Shown piece after piece: positions 4,968-5,499 of a stretch of DNA of 5,499 nucleotides. A model generated the notes under the pieces. The model made no database searches. It was not told the origin of the DNA and saw only the letters and a program-made list of their open reading frames with translations. The DNA is from Firmicutes bacterium CAG:631 (lineage in GTDB: Bacteria; Bacillota_I; Bacilli_A; RFN20; CAG-631), in assembly GCA_000433015.1 (NCBI GenBank), contig HF997991.1, forward strand, positions 7,976-13,474. Direction: 5' to 3'. The number at the start of each line of letters is the position of its first letter. Position 1 is the first letter of the stretch. The position numbers and the translations under genes were made by a program.

Positions 4968-5411
4968 ATGAAAGTATTAATCCAAATTGTTCAAAAGGCA
5001 AAAGTGATGGTTTCCAATCAATTAGTATCCAATATTCATCAAGGATATGTTTTGTTTGTAGGAATTGAAAAAGAAGATACCATTGAAACAGTTCAAAAAA
5101 TGGCTCAAAAAGTCGCTAATTTACGTATTAACGCTGACGAAAGCGGAAAAACGAATTTATCTATTTTAGATACCAAAAAAGAAATTCTTTCAATCTCTCA
5201 ATTTACTTTATGTGCAACCATTGATGGGAGAAGGCCAAGTTTTTCCAATGCCAAGGACGCACAGACCGCAAAAGAATTTTATGAAATTTTTAATCAAGAA
5301 TTAAAATCTTATGGAATTGTTGTAAAAGAAGGTGAGTTTCAAAAGCATATGGAAGTCTTTTTAGTGAATGATGGTCCTTTCACAATCTACATGGATAGTC
5401 AAAATTTTTAA
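4968..5411 (+). CDS. dtd: D-aminoacyl-tRNA deacylase (DTD)
   Basis: This 147-residue cytosolic dimeric enzyme hydrolyses D-aminoacyl-tRNA (and Gly-tRNA-Ala) to keep D-amino acids out of proteins. It shows the whole family pattern: MKVLIQIVQKAKVMV at the start, GYVLFVGIEKEDT (26-38), KVANLRI (48-54), NLSILD (63-68), the active-site SQFTL with Thr at 80 (77-81), GRRPSFSNA (87-95) and the cross-subunit Gly-cisPro motif in VNDGPFT (133-139). Length is typical. The segment after SQFTL reads CATIDGRRPSF in place of the more common YADxxKGRRPSF. ATG 4968 is well supported by GAGGTGA. In Bacillus dtd lies between relA and hisS-aspS, with rarA a few genes further on, so its position next to rarA reflects the same neighbourhood in compressed form. 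Confidence 0.97.
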   Translation: MKVLIQIVQKAKVMVSNQLVSNIHQGYVLFVGIEKEDTIETVQKMAQKVANLRINADESGKTNLSILDTKKEILSISQFTLCATIDGRRPSFSNAKDAQTAKEFYEIFNQELKSYGIVVKEGEFQKHMEVFLVNDGPFTIYMDSQNF

Positions 5412-5483
5412 TCTAATATAACAATTATTATATATATTGTAACATGTAAATTTTAATAAATATTAAATATTTTAAAAAAAGGA
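5412..5483 (+). other. AT-rich spacer with palindromes upstream of a new promoter
   Basis: This spacer is nearly all A and T and has no gene. It contains the dyad ACAAT...ATTGT around a TA-rich centre (within 5421-5440) and a 15-base odd palindrome, AAATATT-A-AATATTT (5458-5472). An A7 run (5474-5480) follows just before the TTGACA box and resembles an UP element, which binds the RNA polymerase alpha subunit. There is no clear terminator for dtd. Confidence 0.4.
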
Positions 5484-5489
5484 TTGACA
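5484..5489 (+). promoter_or_regulatory. Perfect -35 hexamer of a promoter leaving the window
   Basis: TTGACA matches the sigma-A -35 consensus exactly and is preceded by an A tract. With normal spacing the -10 box would fall at about 5506-5512, beyond the window end, so the promoter cannot be completed here. Confidence 0.55.
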
Positions 5490-5499
5490 AAGGGGAGAA

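Noticed and set aside
1..5499. Mobile elements, CRISPR arrays, tRNA or rRNA genes, defence systems
   Set aside because: No transposase, integrase, direct-repeat array, cloverleaf or defence-type protein was recognisable; all large frames belong to conserved housekeeping or ylb families.

Overview
The window is AT-rich, gene-dense bacterial chromosome. It has GGAGG-type ribosome binding sites, tight gene spacing and a run of ylb-family genes (ylbD-ylbE-ylbF-rsmD plus ylbJ) that is characteristic of Bacillota. Low GC, A/T-ending codons and short proteins suggest an Erysipelotrichia/Turicibacter-like or mollicute-related lineage rather than Bacillus itself; that placement is inference. Tryptophan is read from TGG, the genes are full length under the standard code, and the eight recognised genes stop with TAA (5) or TAG (3), never TGA.

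Layout. Plus strand, 1-951: 3' two thirds of the magnesium channel gene mgtE, cut by the window edge. Plus strand, 1003-2639: ylbD, ylbE, ylbF and rsmD, nearly contiguous except for a 102-base gap before rsmD. That gap holds a strong ribosome binding site, a nine-codon mini-ORF and a small hairpin. Minus strand, 2616-4881: rarA, then a clear intrinsic terminator, then ylbJ, whose 3' end overlaps the end of rsmD by 24 bases in convergent orientation. Plus strand, 4968-5411: dtd, divergent from rarA. The last 88 bases are a very AT-rich spacer ending in a perfect TTGACA -35 box, so a new transcription unit starts just outside the window.

How the genes relate. RsmD (16S rRNA methylation) and Dtd (removal of D-amino acids from tRNA) are translation-quality genes. 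RarA is a replication-fork maintenance ATPase. YlbF is a member of the Ric/Y-complex family that guides RNase Y. YlbD, YlbE and YlbJ are poorly characterised and linked to spore formation or the spore coat in Bacillus. Compared with Bacillus subtilis the cluster is rearranged: ylbG and coaD are absent from their usual places and ylbJ is inverted.

I found no phage, transposon, CRISPR or obvious novel defence system. The most interesting items are a 13-bp perfect inverted repeat inside ylbF, the mini-ORF in the place of ylbG, the loss of the cysteine-rich tail of YlbF, and similar CATAT(A/G)AT boxes directly upstream of ylbD and ylbJ.
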